NCBI GenBank assembly: GCA_041595255.1
Contig: JBFHKR010000168.1
Location: 1 to 5,427 of the forward strand
Direction: 5' to 3'
DNA length: 5,427 bases
Origin: PGYR01 sp041595255
GTDB taxonomy: Bacteria > Bacteroidota > Ignavibacteria > Kapaibacteriales > UBA2268
In this document: positions 4,279-5,427 of the stretch, piece after piece
Layout: the number at the start of each line of letters is the position of its first letter
How positions within the stretch are numbered: position 1 is the first letter of the stretch
The notes under the pieces: generated by a model
The model's input: only the letters and a program-made list of their open reading frames with translations
Told to the model about the DNA's origin: nothing
Database searches by the model: none
Made by a program: the position numbers and the translations under genes

Positions 4279-5427
4279 GTTGTCCCTAACATCTTCTGCA
4301 CTAGGTATTCCGGGTAAATGTCCATTTTGATTTATACTTTTTTCTAAATCCAATAAAGACATAAGATTATAGTTTGGCTTGAATACATAATCAGGCCATG
4401 TATTCCAGTTACTTTCAGTTACTATTATTTCTTTTGCGACTAGTTTACCTTCTACAGCTAATCTATAATCTGAATGTGTACCTGTTACTATCTTATTAGT
4501 GACTGGATCATTTATACTTGCTTTACCTAAGACATGTAATTCAACTTTTGGGTTTTCATTTTTTATTCCAACTTTACCTGTTCTGAGGAATGTAACTAGT
4601 CTAGGAAGTGACTGACCTTCTTCACCAGGAGCAACGGAGGTATTATTAGCACAAAAATTTAATGCCCCTAAAGTTTCCCATTGTTCGTCAATATTGATAT
4701 TTGGTAATTCAATATGCCAAGAGTATGATTTACGGTTTCCGTTTGCATCAACATTTCCAGTCGCTTTATAGAATTTCGTGAGTAAGGCATCTACATCATC
4801 ATCTTTATAATCTATGGCAAACTGATTTGCAAGATCATAACCTTCAAAAGGGACTACAGCAAATTTATTTTGAGTTAATTTAGACCCAACTGTTACTTTA
4901 TCATCTAAAATTCGCATTGTTTCAACTGGGAAATTTCTCCCTTGGTTTATTAGCCATTCTTTTTTTCTTGAATAGAAAGCTAGCCCTCCACCTACATTCA
5001 TACTACCCAAGTAAATATCTTTGTCTTGGTTTACAACATCTGCTACACCTTGAATCGAACCCATCCACCATTCATTTTGAGTGTGATATTCATTTGACCA
5101 AAATTGAATCTGTGGCTCTCCAGCCCAAAAACTTGTTGAATCATTGTTCTCTTCATACCTTTTGTCTTGTATTCTAACTATAGCTCTTGTAATATTATTT
5201 TCCACTGGTGGATTTTGTGATTGCACCAAAAAAGCCGGCCAATGTTTCATGTGCCTAAAGTAATAAGGAGTAGTTGGAGTTGATATACTTTTACCTATAG
5301 CAGTACTATATGGTGTATGATATGAACTTGGTGGTGGCGTTGTACCAGGTGTCCATATCCATTGTGGTGTTTGTGCGGTAGTAATAGTACTAAATAGCAC
5401 GAAAAATACGAGGGTTATAACCCCCCC
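4156..5427 (-). CDS. Secreted fibre-like protein with C-terminal coiled coil (5' end outside window)
   Basis: The frame stays open to the right edge. The GTG at 5400 lies inside the hydrophobic core of a signal peptide (VITLVFFVLFSTITTAQ), so the true start is beyond 5427. Residues below count from that GTG. Cleavage is expected near Ala-Gln 9-10. Next come a Pro/Thr/Tyr-rich stretch (12-45), a Trp-rich, probably beta-structured body including MNVGGGLAFYS (134-144) and ETMRILDDKVTVGS, and a fibre-type VGIKNENP repeat (277-284). The end has the layout typical of Bacteroidota tail-fibre-like surface proteins: WPDYVF (335-340), HLPGIPSAEDV (361-371) and a coiled coil (381-414, LLEKIEELTLYMIEL onwards) that should trimerise or oligomerise the chain. 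No Cys lipobox, no type IX sorting domain and no catalytic Ser-Lys dyad of S74 autoproteases are seen. Probably a cell-surface or released fibre; ligand unknown. Lipoprotein A follows after nine bases. Confidence 0.85.
   Translation of the reverse strand, partial: GGVITLVFFVLFSTITTAQTPQWIWTPGTTPPPSSYHTPYSTAIGKSISTPTTPYYFRHMKHWPAFLVQSQNPPVENNITRAIVRIQDKRYEENNDSTSFWAGEPQIQFWSNEYHTQNEWWMGSIQGVADVVNQDKDIYLGSMNVGGGLAFYSRKKEWLINQGRNFPVETMRILDDKVTVGSKLTQNKFAVVPFEGYDLANQFAIDYKDDDVDALLTKFYKATGNVDANGNRKSYSWHIELPNINIDEQWETLGALNFCANNTSVAPGEEGQSLPRLVTFLRTGKVGIKNENPKVELHVLGKASINDPVTNKIVTGTHSDYRLAVEGKLVAKEIIVTESNWNTWPDYVFKPNYNLMSLLDLEKSINQNGHLPGIPSAEDVRDNGINISQLQAKLLEKIEELTLYMIELKKENDLLKQEINKLK
5421..5427 (-). 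repeat. Poly-G tract at the window edge, inside the fibre's 5' region
   Basis: The last seven plus-strand bases are all C, giving GGGGGGG followed by GTTATAACC on the coding strand. It encodes Gly-Gly just before the hydrophobic signal-peptide core. The total length is unknown because the window ends inside it. In such AT-rich sequence a G-run is conspicuous and is a possible slippage site. Confidence 0.5.

Noticed and set aside
3896..4330. Plus-strand open frame of 144 codons
   Set aside because: It is antisense to lipoprotein A and the fibre end. Its resemblance to the frame at 3171-3653 comes from the duplicated module on the other strand.
4156..4330. Peptidase S74 self-cleaving chaperone
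   Set aside because: The end region is similar in position and coiled-coil character, but the Ser-Lys dyad motif of that family is not seen; the HLPGIPSA type is a separate, non-catalytic layout.
4917..5177. Plus-strand open frame of 86 codons
   Set aside because: It is antisense to the fibre body, with no plausible domain, signal or start context.
5398..5400. GTG as the real start of the fibre gene
   Set aside because: It cuts through a hydrophobic signal-peptide core that continues in frame to the window edge.
2638..5427. Polymorphic toxin with orphan immunity genes
   Set aside because: Tandem lipoproteins behind a C-terminal remnant recall such loci, but here the conserved part is the C-terminus. 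The fibre ends in a coiled coil with no toxin domain, and the lipoproteins are exported.
5421..5427. Poly-G as a two-colour sequencing artefact
   Set aside because: Such artefacts give G at the 3' end of reads, whereas this right-hand plus-strand end is C. It is not excluded, so it is kept as a cautious finding.

Overview
The window looks like a fragment of an AT-rich genome from Bacteroidota or a relative (FCB group; lineages such as Kapabacteria or Ignavibacteria cannot be excluded). The evidence is a secreted fibre-like protein with the C-terminal layout common in that group (PDYVF, then HLPGIPSAEDV, then a LLEKIEELTLYMIEL coiled coil). Two lipoproteins also begin their mature part with Cys-Lys-Glu-Glu, which resembles a surface-export signal described in Bacteroidota, and there are no strong Shine-Dalgarno sites. 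The assignment rests on motif recall only.

Layout. Bases 1-1626 (+) hold the last 541 codons of an AMP-forming acetyl-CoA synthetase (acs), cut by the left edge. Bases 1627-1813 are non-coding: a short palindrome, a 12-bp inverted repeat and, inside it, a bidirectional terminator that ends both acs and the convergent genes. Everything from 5427 down to 1814 lies on the minus strand as one tight, operon-like series. In transcription order it is: a secreted fibre-like protein (cut by the right edge inside its signal peptide); lipoprotein A (174 aa); an orphan copy of the fibre's coiled-coil tail; lipoprotein B (175 aa), a paralogue of A; a 108-aa secreted protein ending in the same tail; a 230-aa unrelated lipoprotein; and a 40-codon mini-gene that overlaps the previous stop by one base.

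The main observation is that the minus-strand series is a tandem array built from one module: the last 40 codons of the fibre plus the following lipoprotein gene. The unit is 650 bp and then 653 bp. Its borders fall on the same short sequence (GGAAT followed by A/T-rich bases), found in the fibre at 4278, at the end of lipoprotein A at 3628 and at the end of lipoprotein B at 2975. A third copy of the tail end, its 9-base spacer and the next gene's first codons (2616-2704) matches the second copy (3484-3572) over 89 bp without a mismatch. The two complete copies match at about 86% over 278 bp (counted by eye). The 40-codon mini-gene keeps only a signal peptide and the lipoprotein family's C-terminal motif (NTFVFDSL). 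I infer a surface-protein locus that changes by module duplication, homogenisation and internal deletion. What the proteins bind or do is not visible. The right end of the window is a run of seven C (poly-G on the coding strand) inside the fibre's signal-peptide region, which could be a phase-variation tract or the reason the sequence stops there.

No RNA genes, transposase, CRISPR array or promoter could be supported. The promoter of the minus-strand series is presumably beyond base 5427, and that of acs before base 1.
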